From contig NZ_CP031376.1 in assembly GCF_003363775.1 (NCBI RefSeq), positions 558,001 to 622,000 on the forward strand: a stretch of DNA of 64,000 nucleotides, in the 5' to 3' direction. This stretch comes from Spiroplasma alleghenense. Lineage in GTDB: Bacteria; Bacillota_I; Bacilli_A; Mycoplasmatales; Mycoplasmataceae. The notes beneath the pieces are model-generated. The model was not told where the DNA came from. It did not search any database and saw only the letters and a list, made by a program, of their open reading frames with translations. A program made the position numbers and the translations under genes. Shown piece after piece: positions 54,728-64,000 of this stretch. Position 1 is the first letter of the stretch. Each line of letters begins with the position of its first letter.

Positions 54728-55310
54728 CAACAGTTTCCTCCTCAATCGCAAATGGATTTTCTTTGTTTTTTATTTGAGTTTCCTTCAAATTTTTTGAATT
54801 CAAATTTTTTTTAATTTTAGGTTTATTTTCTGCTGATTTAACTTCTTCTAAAACCTTTTTTCGATTTCAGTAAATAGTTTCATTTAACCTACTAAAATTT
54901 TCTAAAATAGATGCTAAAACACTTATGATAAGCGTTAATGTTAAAAAAACAATAGAAGGTATTTTTATTCTATTTAACTGAAAATTAATTATATAATAGC
55001 TTGTGAAAAACACTTGAAACAATATTACAAGAACTATTAGCGAAATAACTAATCATAAATAAATTTTGTCAATTTTAACCATTTTATAATCTGATTTTTT
55101 TTTATAAATAATTAGGATGATTATATAAGAAATACTAAGTAAAATTATTAGTCCAAGAAAAATAAATATTGTTTTTCTAACATTATCGATGTATTGAACA
55201 CTTAGATCTTTTTTTGAACTAACTATTATTCCTAAAACAAATGTTATTAGATTTAAAAGAAAAAATAAAGTAAAAATAAATTTTGCATAAATATAATTTC
55301 TAGGATTCAT
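54720..55310 (-). CDS. Unknown four-span membrane protein
   Basis: 196 residues with spans at about 10-30, 45-67, 85-105 and 115-135, then a Lys/Glu/Asn-rich cytosolic tail of 50 residues. Family not recognised. It overlaps nagA by 11 bases and the oxidoreductase by eight, so it is an integral part of this operon. Confidence 0.7.
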
Positions 55311-56454
55311 TATTTTTGTAAACTATTTGTCCTTCGCTAATTGTCATTTCTACTTCTAATTCCTTATTCAAAATAACTAAATCAGCAAATTTATTTTCCG
55401 CAATACTTCCCGTTTTATCAAAAATATTCAATTGTTTAGCTGCATTAATTGATGTCATTTTTATAAGATCTAACATATCCACTCCACAAATCTTTTGGAA
55501 ATAGCGAACATTATAATCATAATTCGCCCCGGCACCAGCTAGTGTATTTGTCCCTTCAAGAACTACCTTCATTCCCGTTTTTTCCACCGATAAAGTTCCG
55601 AGTTTATAGTCACCATCAGGCAAACCTTTCGCATTCATGGCGTCTGTAATAATCGAAATTCCTTCAGGACCTTTAATTTTATAAATTAATTGTAAAGTTT
55701 CTGGTTGAATGTGAATTCCATCAGTAATAACCTCGGCAATAACGTCGTCTCTTAGTAAGGCTGCGGTTGCTAACCCTGGTTCGTGCTGACTAACTCCGCT
55801 CATTCCATTAAATAAATGAGTTACATGTCTCAATCCTAATTGATAATCTTTCTCAAATTCACTTGCGTGCATATTGCTATGTCCTGCGCTTGGAATAACG
55901 TTATTTTTGAATAAGAACTTTGTAAAATCACCATTTTGTAAATCACTTGCATATGTAAGCATTCGAATGTTATTTTTAGAAAGGTCAATTAAAACTTTCA
56001 TGGTTTCAATATCTGGATTCATTAAAAGATTTTCTGCATGAGCGCCCTTTCTAAGAGGAGAAATAAATGGGCCCTCTAGGTGAGCTCCTAAACATTGTGA
56101 TTGAGGCAACCCCTTTTGTTTATCAATAAAAACAGCAAACTCTTTTAGTATTTTCTTATTATCATCTAAGCTATTTGTAACAGCAGCTTGTAAATATTTA
56201 GTAATTCCTTCTCGACTTACATTTTTAGCGAATTTATTAAATCCATCAACTGTACCAGTTTCAAAATCTACTCCATATCCTCCATGAACATGAACATCTA
56301 TAAAACCCGGAACAATTCACGAGCCTCTTAAATCAACCCCTTCAAGTCCGCAACTCCCCTCTTTGATTCTAAAGATCCTATCATCTTTTATTTCCAAGTA
56401 TCCGTTAGTGATTATCTTATTTTCTAATACGATTTTGGCATTTTTTAATATCAT
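55300..56454 (-). CDS. nagA: N-acetylglucosamine-6-phosphate deacetylase
   Basis: 384 residues, amidohydrolase fold. H-V-H-G-G, H-L-E-G-P-F-I-S-P, A-G-H-S-N, H-L-F-N-G-M and I-T-D-A-M supply the metal and substrate residues, all present. It removes acetate from GlcNAc-6-P, so imported amino sugar can enter glycolysis. GAGG lies before the ATG. First gene of the nagA-deoC run. nagB is not in this window. Confidence 0.95.
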
Positions 56455-56549
56455 ATTGCACCTCTTCTAATAAACAATAATATAAAATAATTTTAACTCT
56501 TTTTTAGTTTAATTAGCAGAAATTTTAAATTATCTCATTTAGGTAATTT

Positions 56550-56585
56550 AAAAATCTTTCAAAAAATATGAAAGATTTTGTTATT
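56550..56585 (-). terminator. Terminator of the surface-protein genes
   Basis: AAATCTTTCA, loop, TGAAAGATTT with T-rich flank on the minus strand, directly after the secreted-protein gene. Confidence 0.75.
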
Positions 56586-56586
56586 T

Positions 56587-58631
56587 TTAATTTTTTTCAT
56601 GATTATTTATAAATTCGTCAATTTCTGATTCCTTAGAGTATATAAAACTTTGGGGTTCATTATTTTCCAAATAGATATATATAAATTTATTAGAGGCCAT
56701 ATTTTTGGCTAATCCACTAGCAAATATTTTTTCTTTGTAGTTTGTTAGAGCTAATTTCAGTGAATTGAAATTCCTAAATTCTCCGTCATTGTCTTTGTAA
56801 CTATACAAAGTTCTAATATTATCTTTATCTAAAAAAAAATTTTTATTTTTTTTACTAAAATAGTGGTGTTTTATATTTAATAAATCTATATTTTTATTTG
56901 CTAGTTGAGAGTGATCCTCTTCTATCATTTTTTTCTTGCCAAATATATTCTGACATTCATTATAACTATATAAAAACGGCTTTTCTAACTTAAAAAATTT
57001 TAGCTTTAAATCATCTAAATTTGTCTCAATTTTATCACCTTTAATATCAGAAAAATCTTTCCCTTTGTTTCATGTATAATATTTTTTAAAATCATTGTAT
57101 TGGTAAAAGTCGCTTGGTGATTCCTCGTGCAAATTATCATCTATAATTAAATTTTTTGATTTAAACGGAAATTTACTTATTAGTTTATAGAAACCTTTAT
57201 ATAAACTGATCATAGCCTTTAAATCATGCTTATTTTTTTCTAATTGTCCCCTTTCAATTAGAGGCATCATTGAATTATTATTATTGAAGACTTGGGTTTT
57301 TATTCCATAGAAGTCGCTGTCTTGATTTCGACCTCTTTTATAATCTAAATCGAATTTATCAAATAAATATTTATCGTAGAAATTATCAAAAATTATTTCA
57401 AAATCATCTTCCTTTTCTGAATATCACCTTTCTTTTGATGCCTCATCTTCTCCTATTTCTGGATAGTATATTTTAAATGGGTTATCAATTTCAGTTGTAA
57501 ATTTTAAACCAATTTCCTTGTGAATTTCAATACCTTTTTTATCATGAAAGTGAAATGAAGCTTTTTCAAAATTTGGGTGATGCCCTTCAATGCTATCTCC
57601 GTAAGTTTTTGGATGAGCATTTTTAAAAACGACATTTACTTTTTCGTCATTGCAATCAGAAACATTGATTTCTCAATATGGTTCTCTCCCTGAATGCTTT
57701 TTTCAATTCTCCCTATTTATAACATATTCGATTCAATCATTACCGCCCTTTTTAAGTCTTAAATTAGCAATTTCCCCCCCTCATATCTTTCATATTTTCC
57801 GTCTGTATCTGGATAAAAAAAGTCAAATCTATCATCTGGACCAGGAATAAAATCTAAAGTATCCACATTAACTTCTTTCTGATTTTTATAATAATTTAGA
57901 GACAAATATTTTTCTTCATCGCTAGAATAATTATCTATTTTTTTAAAAAAATTTTTCTTTACAGCTTGTTTAACCTGACTTTTTAAATCTTCTTTTGAAC
58001 CAAAAATAAAATCTTCTTCCAAAGGAATCATTTTTGATTTAAATATTACATAAACATCTTCTAATCTGCTCCTGAAATTTTCAATATCTTTTTTATTATT
58101 TGGATTAAAATAATTGTCATTTAATTTATACATTTTTAAACTTCGTACTTGAACGTCATTATCAAAATATTCATTTTTAGCCTGATCTATATTATCGTAT
58201 CAATTGTTCCCTTCATAACTATATTTTTTAGTTCAGTTTAAATTATAAAAAAAACTTTCTGCGGCATTTTTGTAATTAGTAAGGACTCCGTTTTCACTTT
58301 TGAAATAAGAATTGTAGTTTTCAATCTCTCAATCGATAATTTTACTTTCATCTATTTTATAGCTTTGATAATTACTTAAATCTAAATCTTCAATTGTTTC
58401 TCTCTCAAAAACAAAATTATTTTTTATTAAGTAGTTGTCTAATGAAATTTCATCACTGAATTCTAATCCATTAAATGAAATTCTATTTTCATCTTTAAGG
58501 ATATTAGAATTTCTCTGAATTTCCTCAACTATTTCATTTCTATTTGATGATGTTTTTAAGGCGGAAATGGGAGATAAAGCTCCTACTGTCGTTAAAATAG
58601 AGCACAGTAATTTAATTGAAAAGTTTTTCAT
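56587..58631 (-). pseudogene. Large secreted protein gene broken, or phase-switched, at a G7 tract
   Basis: Without one missing base this would be about 681 residues. A Sec-type signal (residues 1-25: M-K-N-F-S-I-K-L-L-C, ending near I-S-A) has no lipobox. Reading from ATG 58631 reaches a TAA at 57759 after about 290 residues. The frame is lost at GGGGGGG (57774-57780); inserting one G restores an open frame through to TAA 56587, with plausible composition (N-W-K-K-H-S-G-R-E-P-Y-W) and TGA-coded Trp throughout. No family recognised. AGGAGG precedes the ATG, which lies inside the upstream lipoprotein gene (20-base overlap). It could be true decay, reversible phase variation or a sequencing error. 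Confidence 0.75.
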
Positions 58632-60675
58632 TTGGACCTCCTGAATTTGTTTCTATAATTTCGCCTTCAATATATTCGTTAAAATTTTCCAAATTTTTGA
58701 ATATATTTCCTTGATAAATAACAAATCTTTTATAAATATTGTAAATACCTTTTTGAATATCCAAATTTCTAACTAGGTAATATTTGGCGTCTTCATAAGT
58801 TTTAAAATTCAAAAGACGATCATTTAAATAAATTTGAAAATAATTACTTGTCAAATATGGACTTGCTTTTAACTGATCAAAATTTGATGAAATCAATAAA
58901 TCATTAGAAAGAACGCTCTTCTTCAATACTAAAACGTTTTTTATATAATCTAAATTTTCTTCAATAAATTCCTGATTATTTTTATAGTATGTATCATACA
59001 ACATTTTAAATGTAGGTTTTAATAAATATTGGTAATTTTCGTTTTCCAGAGTTTTATTGAGACTAGTTAAAGCCTCATCGCGACTACCAAATGTTTGCCC
59101 AAAACCATTTGTATATTCCTTTTTAGCATAGTCCTTGTATCTTGAATTAAAAATATCATTAGCATATTCATTAAGTTGAGTTTCAAAATTTTCTAGACTT
59201 TTATCTTTTATTACCCGCTTTTTAGAATTCTCTTGGTAATAATTTATTTCCAATTTTACTTCACTAAATTTTTCCGGAAATCTAATTATGTAATTTTTTA
59301 GTGCATTTATTGCTAATTCCTTTGAACTGTGAAGCGTGTTCATAAAAGTATAAAATTCTTCGTTTTTATTTGAGACAAGTGCTTTAAAAAATTGTTTTGA
59401 GTAAACGTATTTTGCAGGATTGTTTAAGTTAAATGAATAATTAAATATTGGTAATTTTAAGTCCATACCTTTAAAATAAATTTCCTGACCATTACCAAAA
59501 TTTATTTTTAATATTTTGCTTTCAATAGGAGATAAAGATTGACTTAATTTTCATACTTTGGAAATTTCCTTAAAAAACGGCAATTCACTAACTATAGGTA
59601 ATTTTTCCACATTTTCTACAAATTTATTTATCACAATATTCAAAGTTTTTACCATGTCATTAAATTTTTTTTTATTTGTAAGTTTTGAATTAAATAAACT
59701 AGGACTCAACAATAAATCTAATATGTCTATATTCAAAAAATCTTTATTATCAAAAATTTCACTTATCGGATTTTTTATTTCTTCAGTAACATTAACTATT
59801 AGAGATTTTTTAATGGCATCTTTAAATCTTTTATTAAATAAATTCATATTAACCTCATTAAAATCGTTGTTAGATGATTCAATATTTAACATAATTTTTT
59901 TTAAAAATAAAAGTGACTTTTGTTTATTATTTAAGCCATCAAAATTATTTAAATCTTTTTCCTCTTTTTTTCGATTGAAATTTAAGATATTGTCATCAGA
60001 ATCTCATTCTGAATCTGAAACTAAATTAAAGGCATTAATAAAGTCGCTATAGTCAGAAGAATTATTATCAAAAATATCTCTTAGAACACTTCAACTTTTA
60101 TCCTTTATATTTGGATTCTTCTTAAATTCAGTAAGAATATTTAAAAATTTAGATTGGGCTAGAATTGAGCCAAAAGCTAGACTTATTGATTGACTGTCTA
60201 CAACTTCTCAGTTTGATAGTTTATCGCTAAAAGATTGCTTTCCAAGCTCACTTCATATTATTTTATCACCATAAAAATTTTGATTATTAGAATTAAAATT
60301 AATAACATAGCCATTCAGGGAATTATGAGATTTTCTAATATATTTATCAATGTATTTTTGAATTAATTTATTGTCAAATTTTTCGAATGGTGGAACTACA
60401 TTATTTGATCAATGATAATCACCAAAACTAAAATTTTTAACAGTTTCTTTTTTAATTTTACTTAATACATCGCTCTTCTTAAAGCAAGAAGTGAATCCGA
60501 TAGTATAACAATCTGTTTGAATGCTTGATTCTAATTCTTTTCTCTTTTTATCGTTTAAAAATTTAGTTAATTCATGTTTAAATTCAAATACTCCATCCTT
60601 AGCGCTTTCATCATCACTTTGTCAGTATTTGATAGTTGATAAATAACTTTCGATTGCTTCTTGTTCGTTTCTAAC
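58612..60675 (-). repeat. 2.06-kb direct repeat, copy A
   Basis: This matches 61937-64000 without insertions or deletions at a constant offset of 3,325 bp. In the C-terminal 284 residues there are about eleven substitutions, five of them in the last nine residues. The unmatched block is 60456-60505. Confidence 0.92.
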
Positions 60676-61080
60676 TGCATTTCCGTGAGAGTCACGATAA
60701 ACCTGAACAATTTTTGATTTGTTTGAATCATAAACTCTAGAATTTATTTTATTACTATCATCAATATCCAAATTATCTAGATTCTGCAAAGTTTGTTTTT
60801 TTACAATTGGATGATCTTTTAAAATCTCTTCATACATTTTTTCTGATTGATAATTTTTGTAAATAACTCCTTTATAACTTGAAAATTCTGTGTCATCTTC
60901 TGTATAAGGTTTTGTTAAACTTCTAGCGTACTCCTGAGCTGCATTTTTGGTTGAAAAAAACTTGTCTTTAAAAATGAAACCATTTAAATTGTCTTTTTTA
61001 ACAACTGAGCAAGATGCTGTAACTGCTGCTGATGATGCAATCGGGAGAATAGCACAAAGAATTTGTAAAATCCTTTTCAT
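58612..61080 (-). CDS. Large surface lipoprotein, copy A
   Basis: 822 residues from ATG 61080, chosen for AGGAG upstream; the in-frame start 27 bases earlier lacks a site. Lipobox V-T-A-S-C gives Cys24. The mature protein is Asn/Lys/Asp-rich, with frequent aromatic residues and TGA-coded Trp, and no known family. A near-identical second copy lies at 61937-64000. It overlaps the secreted-protein gene by 20 bases. Likely membrane-anchored outside the cell. Confidence 0.85.
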
Positions 61081-61289
61081 ATACTCTCTCCTTTTTAGTC
61101 TTTTCACTTTTGATTATATAAAAATACATTATTAGGCAGCCAGTTATTCCAATTCAAATTATTTTCTCAACCTATCTTATAAAAGGTTGCAATTTCTTGG
61201 TGCTAAATTATTATTGCACTTAATTTTTAAAATACAATATTTCATTTAATAATAATTAAAGTTACTTTTTTAAAAATTAGAAAAAAACA

Positions 61290-61345
61290 AAACTGATAAA
61301 TAAATTTTTAATTAGAAATTAATTAAGTCAAATTTATTTATCAGT
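61290..61345 (-). terminator. Long hairpin after the ABC remnant
   Basis: ACTGATAAATAAATTT and its exact complement, 16 bp arms, with a T-rich stretch on the minus-strand side. It separates the remnant from the copy A promoter region (61081-61290), in which I see no gene. Confidence 0.7.
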
Positions 61346-61359
61346 AATTTTATCTATTT

Positions 61360-61838
61360 TTATTTGTAGAAGCTTGATAATTTTTCTAAATTATTTTCAC
61401 CCTCAGTAATTAAACTATTGTGAATTTTTAAAATACTTTGAGTTTTATTATCAACTATTTTACCATTATCAATAATAATTAGTCAATTTTAAATCAACTG
61501 AAGATTATTGATTAAATGACTTGTATTCATAATTGTGATACCCTCTTTATGTAATTTTTTAATAATTTTAATGAGCTCCAATTTTGATTTGACATCAAGA
61601 TTTACAGTCGGTTCATCAAAGATGATTAACTCGGGTTTATAAATAAAAGTTGCTACCATAATATCTTTCTTCTTTTCTCCATCTAAAGGGTCCTTAAGAA
61701 ATGATTCGCATAGACTTAAAATTACCATCATGGACATTAACTTTTGACGAATATAATCAATTCCTCTTTTTTAATACCATATAACAATCCTATATATTTA
61801 TCATATTTCTTTTTTGTCATTAAGAATTTTAGAATTTC
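61360..61838 (-). pseudogene. Decayed ABC transporter ATPase remnant
   Basis: Only the later part of an ABC ATPase survives. Walker B reads L-I-I-F-D-E-P-T-V-N-L-D, followed by M-N-T-S-H for the H-loop. The signature is worn to L-D-G-E-K-K-K, and no Walker A exists. Upstream, L-L-Y-G-I-K-K is in another frame, so a frameshift lies at about 61740-61770. TGA at 61489 reads as Trp. No start codon with a ribosome-binding site is present. It was probably a transporter gene cut down when the surface genes were duplicated. Confidence 0.8.
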
Positions 61839-61845
61839 TTTGAAT

Positions 61846-61956
61846 TTACTTGATTAGTTCAATTCTATTCGATGGTGTTTTTAAAACAAAAATCGGAGAC
61901 CAAGGTACTAATTCTCGTAAAACTGAATACAGTAATTTAATTGAAAAAATTTTCAT
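61846..61956 (-). pseudogene. N-terminal stub of the secreted-protein gene
   Basis: 36 residues, M-K-I-F-S-I-K-L-L-Y then L-K-T-P-S-N-R, matching the first part of the gene at 58631 (M-K-N-F-S-I-K-L-L-C then L-K-T-S-S-N-R) and stopping at TAA. It holds the same 20-base overlap position with copy B as the full gene has with copy A. So the duplicated unit once included this gene, and the rest was lost. Confidence 0.8.
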
Positions 61957-64000
61957 GCTTCCCCTCTGAATTTGTTTCTATAATTTCGCCTTCAATATAT
62001 TCGTTAAAATTTTCCAAATTTCTGAATATATTTCCTTGATATATAACAAATTTTTTATAAATATTGAAAATACCTTTTTGAATATTCAAATTTCTAACTA
62101 GGTAATATTTGGCGTCTTCATAAGTTTTAAAATTCAAAAGACGATCATTTAAATAAATTTGAAAATAATTACTTGTCAAATATGGACTTTCTTTTAACTG
62201 ATCAAAATTTGATGAAATCAATAAATCATTAGAAAGAACGCTCTTCTTCAATACTAAAACGTTTTTTATATAATCTAAATTTTCTTCAATAAATTCCTGA
62301 TTATTTTTATAGTATGTATCATACAACATTTTAAATGTAGGTTTTAATAAATATTGGTAATTTTCGTTTTCCAGAGTTTTATTGAGACTAGTTAAAGCCT
62401 CATCGCGGCTACCAAGTGTTTGCCCAAAACCATTTGTATATTCCTTTTTAGCATAGTCCTTGTATCTTGAATTAAAAATATCATTAGCATATTCATTAAG
62501 TTGAGTTTCAAAATTTTCTAGACTTTTATCTTTTATTACCCGCTTTTTAGAATTCTCTTGGTAATAATTTATTTCCAATTTTACTTCACTAAATTTTTCC
62601 GGAAATCTAATTATGTAATTTTTTAGTGCATTTATTGCTAATTCCTTTGAACTGTGAAGCGTGTTCATAAAAGTATAAAATTCTTCGTTTTTATTTGAGA
62701 CAAGTGCTTTAAAAAATTGTTTTGAGTAAACGTATTTTGCAGGATTGTTTAAGTTAAATGAATAATTAAATATTGGTAATTTTAAGTCCATACCTTTAAA
62801 ATAAATTTCCTGACCATTACCAAAATTTATTTTTAATATTTTGCTTTCAATCGTAGATAAAGATTGACTTAATTTTCATACTTTGGAAATTTCCTTAAAA
62901 AATGGCAATTCACTAACTATAGGTAATTTTTCCACATTTTCTACAAATTTATTTATCACAATATTCAAAGTTTTTACCATGTCATTAAAATTTTTTTTAT
63001 TTGTAAGTTTTGAATTAAATAAACTAGGACTCAACAATAAATCTAATATGTCTATATTCAAAAAATCTTTATTATCAAAAATTTCACTTATCGGATTTTT
63101 TATTTCTTCAGTAACATTAACTATTAGAGATTTTTTAATGGCATCTTTAAATCTTTTATTAAATAAATTCATATTAACCTCATTAAAATCGTTGTTAGAT
63201 GATTCAATATTTAACATAATTTTTTTTAAAAATAAAAGTGACTTTTGTTTATTATTTAAGCCATCAAAATTATTTAAATCTTTTTCCTCTTTTTTTCGAT
63301 TAAAATTTAAGATATTGTCATCAGAATCTCATTCTGAATCTGAAACTAAATTAAAGGCATTAATAAAGTCGCTATAGTCAGAAGAATTATTATCAAAAAT
63401 ATCTCTTAGAACACTTCAACTTTTATCCTTTACATTTGGATTCTTCTTAAATTCAGTAAGAATATTTAAAAATTTAGATTGGGCTAGAATTGAGCCAAAA
63501 GCTGGACTTATTGATTGACTGTCTACAACTTCTCAGTTTGATAGTTTATCGCTAAAAGATTGCTTTCCAAGCTCACTTCATATTATTTTATCACCATAAA
63601 AATTTTGATTATTAGAATTAAAATTAATAACATAGCCATTCAGGGAATTATGAGATTTTCTAATATATTTATCAATGTATTTTTGAATTAATTTATTGTC
63701 AAATTTTTCGAATGGTGGAACTACATTATTTGATCAATGATAATCACCAAAACTAAAATTTTTAACAGTTTCTTTTTTAATGTAGTTTATTAAATCAACT
63801 TTTGTGTTGCATTCTATTTGAGAAGTTGAATAACAATCTGTTTGTATGCTTGATTCTAATTCTTTTCTCTTTTTATCGTTTAAAAATTTAGTTAATTCAT
63901 GTTTAAATTCAAATACTCCATCCTTAGCGCTTTCATCATCGCTTTGTCAGTATTTGATAGTTGATAAATAACTTTCGATTGCCTCTTGTTCGTTTCTAAC
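61937..64000 (-). CDS. Large surface lipoprotein, copy B, 5' end outside the window
   Basis: 688 codons are present, in frame to the window edge at V-R-N-E-Q-E-A-I-E, with the N-terminal signal beyond it. It is almost identical to copy A, apart from one replaced segment (63781-63830) and a changed tail (S-E-G-K-H-E-N-F-F-N). Unlike the secreted gene, its frame is intact. It is very likely a lipoprotein like copy A, although its signal is unseen. Confidence 0.85.
61937..64000 (-). repeat. 2.06-kb direct repeat, copy B
   Basis: Partner of 58612-60675 at an offset of 3,325 bp. The match runs to the window edge, so the true repeat may extend further. Confidence 0.92.

Noticed and set aside
59558-60052. 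164-residue plus-strand frame, present again at 62883-63377
   Set aside because: Conserved only because the lipoprotein gene on the other strand is duplicated; no ribosome-binding site.

Overview
The window is AT-rich, densely coding chromosome from a mollicute. UGA must be read as tryptophan (genetic code 4). Almost every housekeeping gene (P-type ATPase, valS, comEC, holA, dinB, tlyA, dxs, xseA, nusB, tkt, glk, yqeH, arcABDC, ruvB, coaBC, ldh, nagA) carries in-frame TGA where its family has Trp, and all true stops are TAA or TAG. The arginine deiminase pathway, the first enzyme of the MEP isoprenoid pathway, ComEC, a ROK glucokinase and multiple lipoproteins suggest the Spiroplasma/Entomoplasma/Mesoplasma side of the Mollicutes. 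I cannot fix the genus. No tRNA, rRNA, IS element or CRISPR array was recognised.

Layout. 1-13.2 kb (mostly +): end of ysxC, a cation P-type ATPase, T-box-valS, a ComEA-like protein overlapping comEC, rpsT (-), holA, a four-helix membrane protein, a SprT-like zinc protein and a Lys-rich unknown. 13.2-16.7 kb (-): coaE and three unknown genes, one small and DUF4258-like. 16.7-27.8 kb (-): one long run of ten close genes, lipoprotein-nusB-(775-aa repeat protein)-xseA-xseB-dxs-(unknown)-tlyA-dinB-lipoprotein. This resembles the Bacillus nusB-folD-xseA-xseB-ispA-dxs-tlyA cluster with folD and ispA gone. 27.9-31.8 kb (-): nfo, ribF, a small Cys protein, an SDR and two unknowns. 31.8-41 kb: plsY (+), UPF0154, transketolase, yqeG-yqeH-glk-DUF896, an exonuclease-like protein, an unknown (+) and a nicotinamidase (+).

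40.7-45.6 kb (-) is the arcA-arcB-arcD-arcC operon: arginine deiminase, ornithine carbamoyltransferase, antiporter and carbamate kinase, giving one ATP per arginine. 45.7-48.8 kb: ruvAB, rpsU, coaBC (+). 48.8-56.5 kb (-): a PTS EIIC protein with a Cys-less IIB-like tail, D- and L-lactate dehydrogenases, then nagA-membrane protein-Gfo/Idh/MocA oxidoreductase-deoC, a sugar and nucleoside salvage operon.

56.6-64 kb (-) is a surface-protein island. It holds two almost identical large lipoprotein genes (offset exactly 3,325 bp), a secreted protein gene split by a frameshift at a G7 tract, and between the copies a truncated remnant of that secreted gene plus a decayed ABC transporter ATPase. The copies differ sharply in one 50-bp block. 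This island and the lipoprotein with a GT80 sialyltransferase-like body (16756-18222) are the most unusual content.
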